A stretch of DNA of 64,000 nt from Galerina marginata. Its lineage: Eukaryota; Basidiomycota; Agaricomycetes; Agaricales; Galerinaceae. This document shows positions 1 through 11,861 of this stretch, piece by piece; position 1 is the stretch's first letter, and each line of letters begins with the position of its first letter. The stretch covers positions 1,984,001 through 2,048,000 of the forward strand of contig JAECYW010000006.1 in NCBI GenBank assembly GCA_023014335.1. Reading direction: 5' to 3'. The notes beneath the pieces were generated by a model that worked only from the letters and a program-made list of their open reading frames with translations, was not told the origin of the DNA and did not search any database. Made by a program: the position numbers and the translations under genes.

Positions 1-991
1 AGCAATCCTCTGTGGGAGCGGTTCTCGCTTTTTTTAGCGTCCAGTCTACCAAAATAAGATAAAGGACCACCTCCGGACATTGTTGGCACCGACAGATGGC
101 GAGGAAGTCACGAAGATTTAGACAGGCGCTGTTGTGCTTGAGATATAACGAGAGTCTCCAGCAAGAAGTGCTGATTATTCGCGGAAGGTCAGAAGCAGTG
201 TCATAGAGGGTCGCCGATAGATGAAAAATGGCCCTGGTTTCTTGAAAAAAAAAATGACAGAGGTTGTCGGGGTTAAACCCGACGGGCGGTCCTGTACAAT
301 ATCGCCCAAACGCGTTATGAGACATGAGAGATGTGGGGAATTTCAGTGGACTGAAACGGCAGTTTCCTGGACATCGAGCATTGAGGATGAGATGATTAAT
401 GATCATCGTAGCCGAGGCTCGAAACATAAGGAGGGTTTTATTTCGGGAATCCCCAAATTCGGAGCCATAAATGCGACGAAGTTTCATTGTTATCAAGAAT
501 TTCTTAGGCCAGAGACCACTGTGGGTGCTTCTTTTACACGAGTTACTGTCAAATGGTGTACTCCGGCCGTATGTAATCGATTAAACCCAGCCCAGAAAGA
601 CAAGGATTGTGGAGCAGCTACATATGTCGCCAGAGAGTAACGGTGGTGGTTGTGGAAAGAGAAAGAAACGTCGATCAATATGATGTTGATGGTACATGCC
701 GAGGAGTGTTGGAGTAAGCACTTCTCATCTCATCTGTGATTGAGTCAGATGGCACTAGCACATTTCTACGCCCGGCAGGGGTGGTTTGGCCCTAATTTCG
801 CCAAAACTACAAGTTGCCGGATAAATCCATATTTACAGCGCTTCAGGACTTTCCCCCTTGCTACCACCATCGGTCGAGGAATTCCACCGACCGACACACT
901 GCAGAATTGTAAGGTGAGAACATACCCATGATACACGGCGACTCCGATACCAGTTATACTCTGCTCTTACAGGTCTAATCATAACTTAACC
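1..991. other. No gene supported; flank of the first transcription factor
   Basis: The stretch has open frames up to 139 codons, but none resembles a known family, none shows convincing splice structure, and they overlap on both strands. It probably holds the upstream region and 5' untranslated leader of the transcription factor that starts at 992. Nothing else was recognised. Confidence 0.5.
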
Positions 992-3900
992 ATGCATCCA
1001 TCAACGCTAGGAAGAGGTGTCGCCGGAGGCCCCAACTCCTTGAATTCGAACAACACCCAAGGAAGCACTCACTCTCGCTCATCTACAGATACCCAAGGTA
1101 GGGGCTCCTTCTCAAATCGAAGCTTAATTCCTGCTCAATCCTTCTCTAGGCCGAGTGGGACAACCCACCCTTTCTGACAGTACAACCGCCAGCGATCTTT
1201 GGTATTATTCTGGCAGCGACGACAAAGGCACTTCACAGCTTGCATCGACTTCTTCATCATCCATGATCGGTCCTACCTCCACATTCTACAACGCTGAGGA
1301 CAACTCCATTCCGCACACCGATCAGCAGTACCAGCAATGGCTGGCCTCGTACAACGGTCATCAACAGCAACAACAGGCGCAATTCACCTCTCCTTACCAG
1401 CGCGATGCTCCTCCAACAGTTGCTACTCAGCAAAACCCGTACAACTATTTGCAAGGTTCATACGCTTCCTCCAACTCATTGAGCCACTATGCTGGATCGA
1501 CCGCCGGGACAGTGACACAGGCCAATGTCGGTGGTCTCGACCCCGTTGGTCATACTTACCAGACAGGCGATATGTATCCTGCATACTATCCAGATCTACT
1601 CTCAGCGGCCAATAGCAGTTCAGCGTCCAGCCCAGAGCATGGACATACATACCCCACGTCGACTCCCGAGTCGACGAATCATTCATATACCAATTCTCCT
1701 GACTCTGTATATCAAGAGCAAGCCCAGCACCAACAAGTCTTTACTCAGCAGCAACAACACAACCAAGAACCTCGTCAGGCTCATACAAAATCGAACCTTC
1801 CAGCTCAATCGTCCCAATTCCTGCAACCTCCGGCGAGATACTTGCCGCAACGTAATACATCATCCGAACATGGAAGTCAAGCTCCCCATTCGAACCCACC
1901 GTCCTTGCATTCTTCTTCTCTATCTCCGCCCCCTAACTCTTGGAGCAACAAGCCGGTATACTCGAACAAGAGTCAGGCCCAGCAACCGCAGTTTAAAGTG
2001 ACTTCCACTGCTAGCACCAGCAACGCGGGGCCTTCTCAGACGAATCCTCCTGTAACTATTACTGGGCAGGTCAAACGCGCAGCCGGAGTTCCTACTGTAC
2101 AAGCATCCCCCCCTCGAGCAAACGGTTCTGCTGCAGCTCAAGCCGGGGCAAAACGCAAGAGAGCCAAGAAAAGTGAAACAGTTGAGTGGTCAAGTTATGC
2201 CGGCGAAGGGGCCAGTGATTCCGACAGTGATTATGATGACGACGGCTCTGGCCTCGGGATGACCGGAGGTATTGGCATTGGTCTAGGTGGGTTGGGTGTA
2301 GTGGGAAAGGGAGGCAAGAGGGAACGCCGATCGCGACTGTAAGCACTATTTCACCTTGATAATCCTCTTTCGCACCGCCTCCCCTTACGTCTGGCCACGT
2401 TGTGTGGCAATGTCGATTCTCATGCCCTCGACTCCTGTTACTTCTGTCTTGCTCCACTTCGTTGAAAGACAGATGGAAGGGATTTTTATGCCCTTTTAGC
2501 TTCCTCCCGATGATGTTTTCGTTTTACTGACGATTCGATTTTATTTTATATCTTTCCATCTGTTCTTTGTCTTTCCGACGTCACTTTTGATTCGGCGAAT
2601 CTCCATCTGCAAACCACCCGGAAAATTTTGGCCCTCAAATTTGTCCTCGTCATAATGGCTTGTGGCTTTCCTCCGGCTGGCATCTTCAACTAATATCGCG
2701 TCGACGGACGAAACTGCTCCGGGCAACGTTTAATTTTGCAACGGATCACAAACCGCCGTAAATTGGCCCGACCGTTTTATTCGCACGCATCCCGAATTCG
2801 TCACGTGCTGGTGTTTCTTCGCGATTTTGGTTTTGTATTTCTGGCTTATTTTCTGCACACAACTATCGACGTGGTTTGTGGCACAAATTGTCGGCATCAT
2901 GTACAACTTTCAACTCCGTCCATCACTGTCCATCACAACGCTTTCTTTGTCGCTGCCAAAACATCCGGGCTCGCGGGAATCGGTGTAACTTATCTCTCCG
3001 TGATTTGGCACTGCACCCCGGCTATGCCATTCGTGGATTGTGGACGTCTCGTATTAACGATTTTGTCGCTCCTCACCGCACCTTGCTTCTGCGCCGGATC
3101 GTCCATGTGGAACCGCTCCTGATCCATCGCACTGTGACGAATGCCCCTGCTTTGCTGCTTGTGATTGTGCCTTCGTGGGTGACAATCTTAGCAGACCCGG
3201 TGCATGCACGCATTGCAAGAAACTCAAGGTACTGTCGATTTTCCTTCGGTGGCACCATGCATCACGTCGCCGAACTGCTATCTGTCCTTACTTGCCCGTT
3301 ACTGACGTATTCCACTTCTCCCTTTTTTTTAACCGCACCTAAATCTACATCGGCCTTCGCTTCCATCGGCCACTGTCGTCGTAATCCAATTTTACCGTAA
3401 TCCTTCGGGTGCCTATGCGCGCTTGTTTCCCCGACTGCGGAATTGACTGCCCTCGTCCGTCTTTGCTACTTCTTACCGGTTTATCGTGTCCGCTATGAAT
3501 CGTTGAAAATGACACCCGTCCGATCCGACCTCACTTTATCCTAATACTCTCTGGAACGGCTCCGGTGCCTCCTCCTTCTACCCGAATAACAGATGAAATG
3601 TGACTTCCCGAGGCATGAAAATACCTGCAAGCGGTGTAAATCTGGGGGACATGTCTGTATCGTCGAGGGACGCAGACCGAGAACTGCGCCTAAGTGAGTC
3701 ACGCTTCTAACCATGCTATGCCATGTTTTTTTCCGGTTTTGCTTTCGTTCCATGCACCACGCAATGTAATTCCGTTTTCTTCTTGGTGTTGTGTGTGGCA
3801 TTTTCGGACATGATCTAGACAATGTACCCGCGACCTGCGAGCGTCATAGACAGGGGCAAGACCCATTTATAGGCCGAGTTTGTGGATGGTAGTTTTCCTT

Positions 3901-6900
3901 GCCTTCCGCATTCAGTGTTGTCGGCTCTCCCTACTTCTTACTATGAAGATGTCCGCATTGCCGTCTTCTCCCTCTATGTCATCTACGCTGTCTGTTTCCC
4001 CTTCGCCTTCTCGTTGTCCTTCTCCGACTCCCTCAGCTGACTTTTCCCCAAATATCAGCAAACGAGAATATCTTTTGGCTCAAATAGGCAGAAGGACGCC
4101 ATCATCGAGTCCCTCCTAAAGCAGGTTCGTTATCGCGGGATTCCTATCTTTACGCAATTAATATGTCTTACATGTTTAGCTTCATAACCCCTACATCGCG
4201 ACTCCGTTGTCAATCGCCTCCTATAGGATGGCTACATCCCCGTCAGATCAAAACAATGGTAACGTTTTGGCTTGGTTGGATCGTCTGCAATCCAGTGTCC
4301 GGGATGCAGGCAACAAGACCGGCCCTCGAGCATTCCTTGACCTTCGTGGTGTAGACACGGTGGAAGAAGAATCTGAAGCAGACACCGAGAATGCAAAAAG
4401 CGGTCCAGGAGGGAACTATGAAGCAAGAAACAGGTGACGAGGCTCAAGCCGGAGACGCCCTGCAAGAGTCGGAGAAACTGCAATCGTCTCTGCCGGACGC
4501 TCACGTGCCATTAGGCTTGCTTGCAGACTTGAGCTTGAGCAATAAGCAAGGCTAACCGGAAGAAAGACCACGCCAAGGATGTGGGTCTTAACGAAGACGA
4601 CTTGAATGATGACAATGTTGTGCGTGTAGTCCGGATCTCCTGTTGTTATTGGTTTAAATTGTTGGATTTTCAGGGCGTAGCCAATGAAACATACTTCATG
4701 CCAGGTTTGTCATGCTTCCAGCTCATTATTTACCGACCTCATCGTCCCCATTTCTTGGTTTCAGGCCCTGCCACAGACCTGGGAATCAGGGCATCTTTAA
4801 TCGAACAGCATAGCGCACCAGAAATTCTGGTCCACGGACTAGTGAAACCAGAAGATGTGGAGAAGCTATTCCAAATGTACGTCCACCATCTTAACTAATG
4901 CGGCCTTTCACTGCTCATACAGCATCCTCCAGATTTTATGAACGGGTTAATGTGCGATATCTACGTTTTCAAACCCCGTGATTGTCGTTCCTGACCTCTT
5001 CGCAGCCCTTCATCTCTCTGCTAGATCCAGTTTTGCACACCCCTGCATCGACTTTTGCGAGATGTCCATTCCTTTTCACAGTCGGTACGTGGTAAATTGA
5101 TGATTCTCATCTGTACTCATCGCCCTTTAGTTTGTGCCATTTCTTCCAGATACTATGCTGAAAAGTCGGAGATATATCCAATTGCTATGCATTTTGCGAA
5201 GCATTCCGCGGCAAATGCGTTGATTGATGGATGGAAGTCGGTTGAGCTCTGTCAGGCCTATATACTCATGAGTATCTACGCTGTGCCGGCGCGCCGCTGG
5301 GAGGAGGATCGTAGCTGGTTATACACTGGTCTTGCGATCAGGTGAACCACGTTTTGCTCTCAGCCCTCAGACCCACTAAACCTAGTTTACAGAATTGCGA
5401 CCGATCTCAATCTGCACATTGTCTCAACCACAAAGCCTCAGAATGAGAAACAGGAACGCGAGATCCTGAACAAGACGAGGGTCTGGATGATCTGTTTCAA
5501 TCTTGATCGCTCAACGGCTACACAATTTGGCAAACCTTCGACGATAAAGGAAGATTTGTACGTCTATCCCCCTGACTCCGGAGCTTGTTTGCCCTGACCT
5601 AAACTCGATAGTGTTGTTCGGAATGCCAAAGACTGGTACAAGAAATCCCAATATAACCTGAACGTAAGCCCGGTTTCTTAAATTTTAATCTATGAAGTCT
5701 CTAATGACATGTGATCAGCTCGACTTGCACCTTTGTGGCTATTTGGCGCTTCTTCAGATTGTGGCTAAATTCCACGAAGAAATTTTCAATGACCCATCTG
5801 CTCCGACTGGGCTCAACAGGGTATACATTTTTCTCTTTCGTCAACAGGAAAATAGTTAACTTTTGAAGCAGAAAGTTAACTTTAGAGCAGTCACGTTAGC
5901 CCATAACGAACATCTGACTCGATATCAAGAAGAATGGGCGCAAAAGTTCAAAGACGATTCGGACCCCAACGGTAAGTTATGCTGCTCTGCACGAAGACCG
6001 TCACTAAGGACTGGTGTTCTAGATCCTGCGTGCACTCTGCCGATGTTCATTACTTCCTTTGTAAGTTTTCCATGAAGTGGTTGTGTTTGACCTTCTCACC
6101 CGTTCATCGTTTAGCCTTGTGGGTTATTCGAGGCTTGTTATGTTTTCCTTCGGCTTCCAGCAAGCATACCAACGAGGATTTGAGAGTGAAGATGTCGTCT
6201 TCTTTACAACGGTTTGTCCAGGCTCTGCCAATGCTGAGTATGACTGACTACTTACTGACCCTCCCCGTATTAGTGCTTGGATGCTGCTAAATCTGTCATT
6301 GAAAACATGATCGATGGTTTGGCTCCCAGTGGCTACATGCGTTTTGCGCCTGATGGTATGCATCATAATACCCCTTCTATTGCTGTGGCTCATCGTCTTT
6401 TGCAGGTCATTTCGTTTTTGCTTCTTTTGCATCAGCGTTCCTTCTCAAAGTCTGTTTGGCCTTCACGGTGCATTCCGTTTATATTAACAACTAATGACAT
6501 TATTATAGCTCCTTAAACCTGAATTCTCCTCGTTCCTTGTGAAAGAGCAAGAAAACGAGATCTACGATTTGATCGGCCGGCTAATTCAGACTTTGAGCTC
6601 CCCTAAGATCGCCATTGACGACCGCCATACACCTAAGCTCTACGCTCGCTTCTTGGCAGGCCTCCTTTCTCGCCATCGCGGAGATGGGGCGACTGTCGGT
6701 CGTCTCCAAACCATTCCTCCTCCACCCAGTCACTTGCCTGGCACCAATACACAAACATCGTCAACGCCAACCATGTCAATGGGAATAAACCCTCCTGTTG
6801 GACAGGGTGAAGAACAGAACTTTAGCCAAGGTCAAGGAGGCCTTGGCTCGGTGACTGGAGACTCCAATATACATGCCAGAAGCCACTTTTGCTACGAGCA

Positions 6901-7223
6901 CTGGCCAAATTCACTTTGGCACAGACTTTGATATGTCGTATGGAGGGAACACATTCTCTGATGAAGAAATGCTTGCAACGATGCAAGCCATCAAGAATCC
7001 TGCTTGGTGGCAGAACATGATGATGCCCGGGTACGTCGTGTTGATCGTGATCATCGGCGATGATTTTATAACACAATTCTCTCCTCGCAGTTTCTCATGG
7101 CCCGAGGGCTCTCCTTCGCCTCCTGCCAGCAACAGTACTAGTATGATCAACCCTCCTTTCCTCGGTAACCTTCACCAACCCTCCGCTTTTGGTATATTCC
7201 ATGGTACCCAGGTCATGATGTAA
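992..7223 (+). CDS. Zn(II)2Cys6 transcription factor with fungal-specific (MHR) domain
   Basis: Nuclear DNA-binding regulator of roughly 1,000 residues. The start at 992 joins by a clean intron (donor 1095, acceptor 1149) to a long Ser/Gln/Pro-rich exon ending in a Lys/Arg-rich stretch. The zinc cluster is assembled from two small exons (3192-3228 and from 3593): ACTHCKKLK then MKC, then CKRCKSGGHVC, giving CX2CX6CX7CX2CX6C. After it come KREYLLAQ and, from about 4.7 kb, the PF04082-type middle homology region (APEILVHGLVKPEDVEKLF, AISSRYYAEKSEIYP, SVELCQAYILMSIYAVPARR). Introns around the cluster are very long (853, 364 and 365 bp) for this genome. Single-base frame breaks lie near 4086, 4414 and 4552. 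The C-terminus is Ser/Pro/Asn-rich. It resembles a regulator family widespread in Agaricomycetes; the target genes cannot be told from sequence. Confidence 0.85.
2339..3191 (+). other. Exceptionally long intron before the zinc cluster
   Basis: The intron is defined by a GTAAGC donor at 2339 and a CTTAG acceptor ending at 3191. The phases match exactly: CT plus C gives Leu, so the protein reads RRSRL then RPGACTHC. At about 850 bp it is more than ten times the usual intron here. It is pyrimidine-rich and contains no frame I recognise. Confidence 0.65.
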
Positions 7224-7505
7224 ACGAGGATTGCGCTATTTCCTCTGTTTTGTTCTTTCTCATTTTTTGTTGATACCACGAGGAACATTATTTCTTATAT
7301 CTTTCTGGATACGTCTTGGGTTGTTATCTCGTCTTATTTACTCTACAGCTATCATAGTGTACTTGTTACCCAAACATATATTAGAAAGCATTTTTGGTCG
7401 ACATGTTATCGAGAAAGTTTATCAGATAAGATAACGCCTCTGGCCTCTGGCCTCAGCCTCAATCGTGTCAAGTCTCCTCTGTCATTCACTCCCAACTTCC
7501 AAGTC

Positions 7506-9387
7506 ATGGAACTACTAGAGTGGGTCATTCTCAAAATGTCGCATCAGTTCATTCTAAAACCTCCATCTCCTCTAGAATCGCACCGCTGCAAAACCTGCTC
7601 AGCCACTTTCGTTTTATGATCACAGTTCGCTCTCAAGAGGATTGTTATCATTCTCTTATTCTTTTCAGACTATCATCTGGGTTGGACACCCAACAACTTG
7701 AATCGAACACTTCTGAAAAGAGTCACGACTTACAACAAGTTCAATCGATCCATTCGGATATCAGGCAAATATATGTGATGGAGGCGAGCCTGTCCACATC
7801 TTGGGGCAGATATGTCGCACGCAGAAATAGAAGAATGCGATAATGGCATTGTTGCGGTTTGCCCTTGGCATAGGTTGGTCGTCATTCCACGAGTTATATT
7901 GACCCGGTTATCCAAAGCTTGCAGGTATGATTTCGACCTGAAAACCGGAAAGAGCGAGACAGGGCTGAGAGCGTGCACGTACCAAGTCGAAGTGAAAGTA
8001 GACCCGCGGGATGGGGTCAACAAGGTTTATATGGAAACACCAGAAGAAGGAAAAAATTGGCGCTTGGTTGAACTTAGACCAGTATCCGAAGGTAAACTAT
8101 TTCTTTCTGGTATCCCCTTGGGTAGCTAATCCAATCTGATTTCCCTTCAGAATTTGCTGATCCTCCCCCACCTATTTCGATCGCAAAAACTCCATTTCTC
8201 CTACCAGTGGTCGAAAATGAACCAGGTGGTCCCTTTGGTCGAAGCTCCCAAAACACTTATGCAATGGGCTGTACTTATCCTGAATACTCCCAATCCCACC
8301 TTAAAGGTCGGTCCAATGCGCAGCATTCGTCATCTATTAACAAGATCAGAAAGTAATCGCAGGTTGAACGAACCCGACATGCCGTCAACCTTTTTCGAAC
8401 TGGCAAGCTATCCTCTATAGGCCACAAGTCGCCCAACGTGCCCAAGCCCCCCGATGTGCCTTCGAGAGAAGATTCCTTATAGACGAAACACAGTCGATCC
8501 TAAGAAAGTTAAGAACAGGAAAAATCATGCTGTAATGTTGCACGCCCTCGCGAACATTGAACAATGGGCGTGAAGTATACAAATCTGTCAGTGCGCATAA
8601 CTGATTTTTTCTGATATTCCTAGCATCGACCTTGCGTAAGTTATTTACTCTGTGTCCTGTTTATTTAATTGATGGACAGGCTCTACTTAGCTGGGACATA
8701 ATAGCCCGATTCGGACCCACAAATCCTAAATTGCCACCTGCATTCTTCTCTGACTTCGCCAAAATGGCTCTGGACGAATCAAAACACTTGTAACCGTCCA
8801 TTCCTTTCATTTCATTACCAAAGCTTACCTATATTCAGTTCCCTGCTAACAGCAAGACTCGCCGCCATCTCACCCTCGACACCGTACGGCAGCATGCCTG
8901 TTCATGCTTCACTTTGGGAATCAGCAACTGTGACATCTCACTCTTTGCGGTCTCGGCTGGCCATCATCCACCTTGTGCACGAAGCTCGGGGGTTAGGATA
9001 TCAACCCTGCCACCATTGAGCGATTTCGAAAATCCGGGGATTTGGAAACGGTAAAAGTAATGGAAATCATTCATGCAGACGAGGTCACCCATGTAACGTC
9101 AGGGCACCGATGGTTTACGTGGGTTTGCTCTCAAGAAGGGTAACGTCGATCCGGTGTCAACCTTCCGGGAAGAAGTTAGGATAGGATGGAGAGGAGAAGT
9201 CAAAGGACCATTTAATGCCGAAGACAGGGAGAAGGCAGGGCTATCACCCCACTTTTACGAGGATCTACGAGGTGAAATGGGCTTCATCTCAAATGTCAAT
9301 GGTTCTTGTTCAGACAAGCATATCGGCAATCTGACCGAAGACATGGCCTCTGTAACAATTGAATATGACGGGGTAACACATAAATAG
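7506..9387 (+). CDS. Rieske [2Fe-2S] - DUF455 ferritin-like fusion protein
   Basis: Two-domain protein. The N-terminal Rieske domain is shown by CPHLGADMSHAEIEE and, about 20 residues on, CPWHRYDFDLKTG, the Cys/His pairs that hold a [2Fe-2S] cluster. A linker (EFADPPPPISIAKTPFLLP) leads to a DUF455/COG2833 domain. Its helices carry a probable di-iron set: Glu in HALANIEQWAIDLAWDI, ExxH in DESKHF, Glu in HEARG, and ExxH in IIHADEVTHV. That is the pattern of ferritin-like or MiaE-like carboxylate di-iron proteins. Short introns lie at about 7875, 8092, 8306, 8572, 8636 and 8791. Frame breaks at about 7789, 8478, 8996 and 9141 are single bases. The exact start is unsure; 7506 is the first plausible ATG. 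The Rieske part could feed electrons to the di-iron site, making this an oxygenase or hydroxylase; the substrate is unknown. Confidence 0.8.
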
Positions 9388-9785
9388 CATTATTTGAATG
9401 CCAATATACCCCACTTATTATATCAATGGCATTCTTTCTACTTAAACCAATATTCATCTAAATGGTCAGTACTTGAAGGATTCCGAACACCGAAAGCGAT
9501 GACAGAAAATCTGCGAAAGGGGGATTATAACCAGACTTCACGTTAGAATGAGTTCAAATTGCAGTTGTTAACGACGTTGAGACGTCCACTTGCCCGTAAG
9601 TATTCTATGACCCACAAAAGTTGGAAGTTAGCTTCATGTAAAAAAACCATCAAAATGCGCGCAAAATTTTTTATTAAGTATTATGCCATGATATATAATT
9701 CAGCAAGAGCAAATGAGTGACAATGATCAACCGCGAACCCCAAAAAAACCACCTCATCCTTCACCCGAATCCCGTATAAAATCAT
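9388..9785. other. Intergenic, convergent 3' ends
   Basis: This AT-rich spacer lies between the ends of the Rieske-DUF455 gene and the hydrophobin, which run towards each other. It probably holds both 3' untranslated regions. No gene or repeat was recognised. Confidence 0.5.
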
Positions 9786-10288
9786 CTAGAGATTGATGTT
9801 GATGGGTGAGCAGCCGATGACAACAAGACCATCTAATAAAAATTCCATGAGTAAGGATATCTCGTCATTACAATAGTACACTTACTGAAGCTGTTGTTGC
9901 TGCAGCAAACTGGAGAGGAAGAGCTAGGAAAAAGAAAAATTAGGTTGACACTCTTGAAAGGACAGCGTGAACTGACCAAGAAGCTCCATCACCGGTGCCA
10001 ACCGCAGTGATTGGGCTGCAAGAAACGCCAAACTGGCCGCTGAAAGAGCCCAAGGCGGCACCAAGGAGAGCCTTCAAGATGGTACCCTCCGTGCTTTTGG
10101 AATCGTAGACAGAGTTGCCTGAATGAATCGTGAGCATAAGGCGATAAAGATCAGAAAGCCAAATACTAACAGCATTGAATGGGGCCAGTGTTGCAGGAAT
10201 TGTTGATACCGCCGTCAGAAGGAGCGGGGGCAGCAGCGACGGAGACGGCCATGGAAGCGACAGCAATGAGAACGACCTTGGAGAACAT
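9786..10288 (-). CDS. Class I hydrophobin
   Basis: Secreted amphipathic coat protein that self-assembles at air-water interfaces on hyphae and fruiting bodies. The spliced product is about 114 residues. It has an N-terminal signal peptide (MFSKVVLIAVASMAVSVAAA) and then eight cysteines spaced C-X6-CC-X32-C-X13-C-X5-CC-X12-C, the class I pattern, ending GCSPININL. Four exons are joined by three introns. Two cysteine codons are created at splice junctions: the second of the first CC pair, and the fifth Cys. The last exon starts from a TATTAG acceptor. No frame break was found. A TATA box lies about 100 bp upstream of the start, and a hAT-like element sits just beyond it. Naming a particular paralog is not possible, because hydrophobins form large families in mushrooms. 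Confidence 0.95.
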
Positions 10289-10387
10289 TTTTAAGAGAGA
10301 GTGGGTAGTTGGTTAAGATGGGTGGGTGTTTGTAAGTAAAGACAAAAGTTAGAATTCGACTGAAGAAAATGGGTGGTCAGGCTGGGT

Positions 10388-10394
10388 CTTTATA
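10388..10394 (-). promoter_or_regulatory. TATA box of the hydrophobin gene
   Basis: TATAAAG on the minus strand, about 100 bp upstream of the hydrophobin ATG, is at the spacing expected of a fungal core promoter with a short leader. Confidence 0.55.
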
Positions 10395-10447
10395 GCTTTT
10401 CGGTATATCCGTTTCGAGCTGGTGCGATAATTTTCTGCAGGTCCAAG

Positions 10448-10758
10448 CAGTGTTGTGCCGGTTATCGAACCGTTGACAGAGTTATTAACGGTTGATGTTG
10501 GTTAATAACGGTTAGCTTTTGATGTGAACTGTAACCGTGTCCAGCGACTCTACCGAATTGGGTATCCAGAACCGACCAGAACCGACAGTGGTTGATGAAC
10601 GCTTTCCCACAGTCGAGGTTATCGATCACGCTCTGAAAGTTTGCTGGTGAATGGACCGTGTGAGAGTTCTGTGATGGACAACGGTTAACAACGGTTAGCG
10701 ACTTTAACCATCAGTGTAACTGCAACCACGAACTTTGGTTATTAACCGGCCAACACTG
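10448..10758. mobile_element. Non-autonomous hAT-like element (MITE), 311 bp
   Basis: Imperfect terminal inverted repeats begin CAGTGTTG and continue (T)GCCGGTTA; the two ends match over about 17 bases with one extra base. The left end CAGTG fits the YARNG start of hAT elements. Each end is flanked directly by the same 8-bp sequence, GGTCCAAG (10440-10447 and 10759-10766), the target-site size made by hAT transposases. The interior has repeated AACGGTTA motifs near both ends (for example 10507-10516 and 10690-10699), as hAT subterminal regions do. No coding capacity is present, so a transposase would have to come from elsewhere in the genome. Confidence 0.85.
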
Positions 10759-10766
10759 GGTCCAAG

Positions 10767-11861
10767 GAAACTCGTGACGGCCCGGCATATCCTTGAAACC
10801 CCAAAAGACGCTAGAAGCAAGAAGCTAAGTGCTTGGGGAACCGAAGAAGCCACGTCTGACGGAACAGGAAATTATAGGCGCTTGTTTTGATTTTCAAAAT
10901 AAGTAAATGCCGTCATCATTACATACCTTCCCCATGCTTTTGTGGAATTTGTCAAAGCTTTGTATGCGGCTAATACGAATTCCAATGTGGAGAGGATTTA
11001 ACTGCCTTCGAAGAGACGAAAGGTAAAGGTATCAACTTACCAAGGAAACAAGTAAGTAGGGACGGTGATCAGTAAGGACCCTGCATGAAATTGAATTCGT
11101 TATTTAAATAAACGTATTGGCGTTGATGGGTTCAGAGCTGTTCAGAGTGGGATTTTTTTTTTTTTTTTTTTTGCTCTCGAGGGTCGAAATCTCCATGTGC
11201 CGTCGTGACGTGATTTTAGTTCGATCAATGACATATCGAAGAGTCGGCGCTACTGTGGGCTTGGATCTCAGACCCTACTCATGTTCTAGAGTTACGCGAC
11301 GGTTTTGAGTCGTTTTCGAGGCTGTATTCAAAGTGTAAACTCCCGCCAATTGCATAAACACGCAGTGTTCGGGAGGTAGTTAAGCTAATGCTCACCACGG
11401 TGGAGCTTTAAATCAAGCGTATCACCACGGTCGGACTAATTCAATATGGGAGAGTATCATACCTTATACGTAAATAAATGCGGCAAGGTCCACACATTCT
11501 TGATCTTGTGGGGCAAGGCTCTCCTAACCCTGGTTGCCATGCTACTTCAAAATCTAGCACTGTTGGTTCCATTTTGTCAAAGGCGAACAAAAATGTCGTC
11601 GACGGTACAGTAGGGTTCATGAATAGAATCAGGCACGACGGTTCGCACAAAATGAAAGTTCGTCTTGTGATTGCGTGCGTTGAATGTCTTGTTGAAGAGG
11701 CTACACTCAATAGGTTTGGAAAAATATAGCCCATTCATTCGTGGAACTGGTGTCATATTAGCGCCGAGTAGACGGCGAACGCCTATCTGAAACGCTCCGA
11801 GACGAAAAGCAAAGGAACGAGTTTGGACTTGAGAATAGTTAAAGATGGCAAAAGAATGAGC
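10767..11861. other. Intergenic region with a long poly-T run
   Basis: No gene is supported. Overlapping open frames on both strands around 11441-11734 resemble nothing known. A run of about 20 T lies near 11153. This is the upstream side of the hydrophobin and the 3' side of the F-box gene. Confidence 0.45.

Noticed and set aside
221..640. 139-codon plus-strand frame near the window start
   Set aside because: No family resemblance, no splice context, and overlapped by another frame.
4059..4560. Programmed ribosomal frameshifting in the first transcription factor
   Set aside because: No slippery heptamer or structure repeated at the sites, and similar shifts occur in many unrelated genes.
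11441..11734. Overlapping frames on both strands
   Set aside because: Neither resembles a protein family; likely chance in a gene-free stretch.
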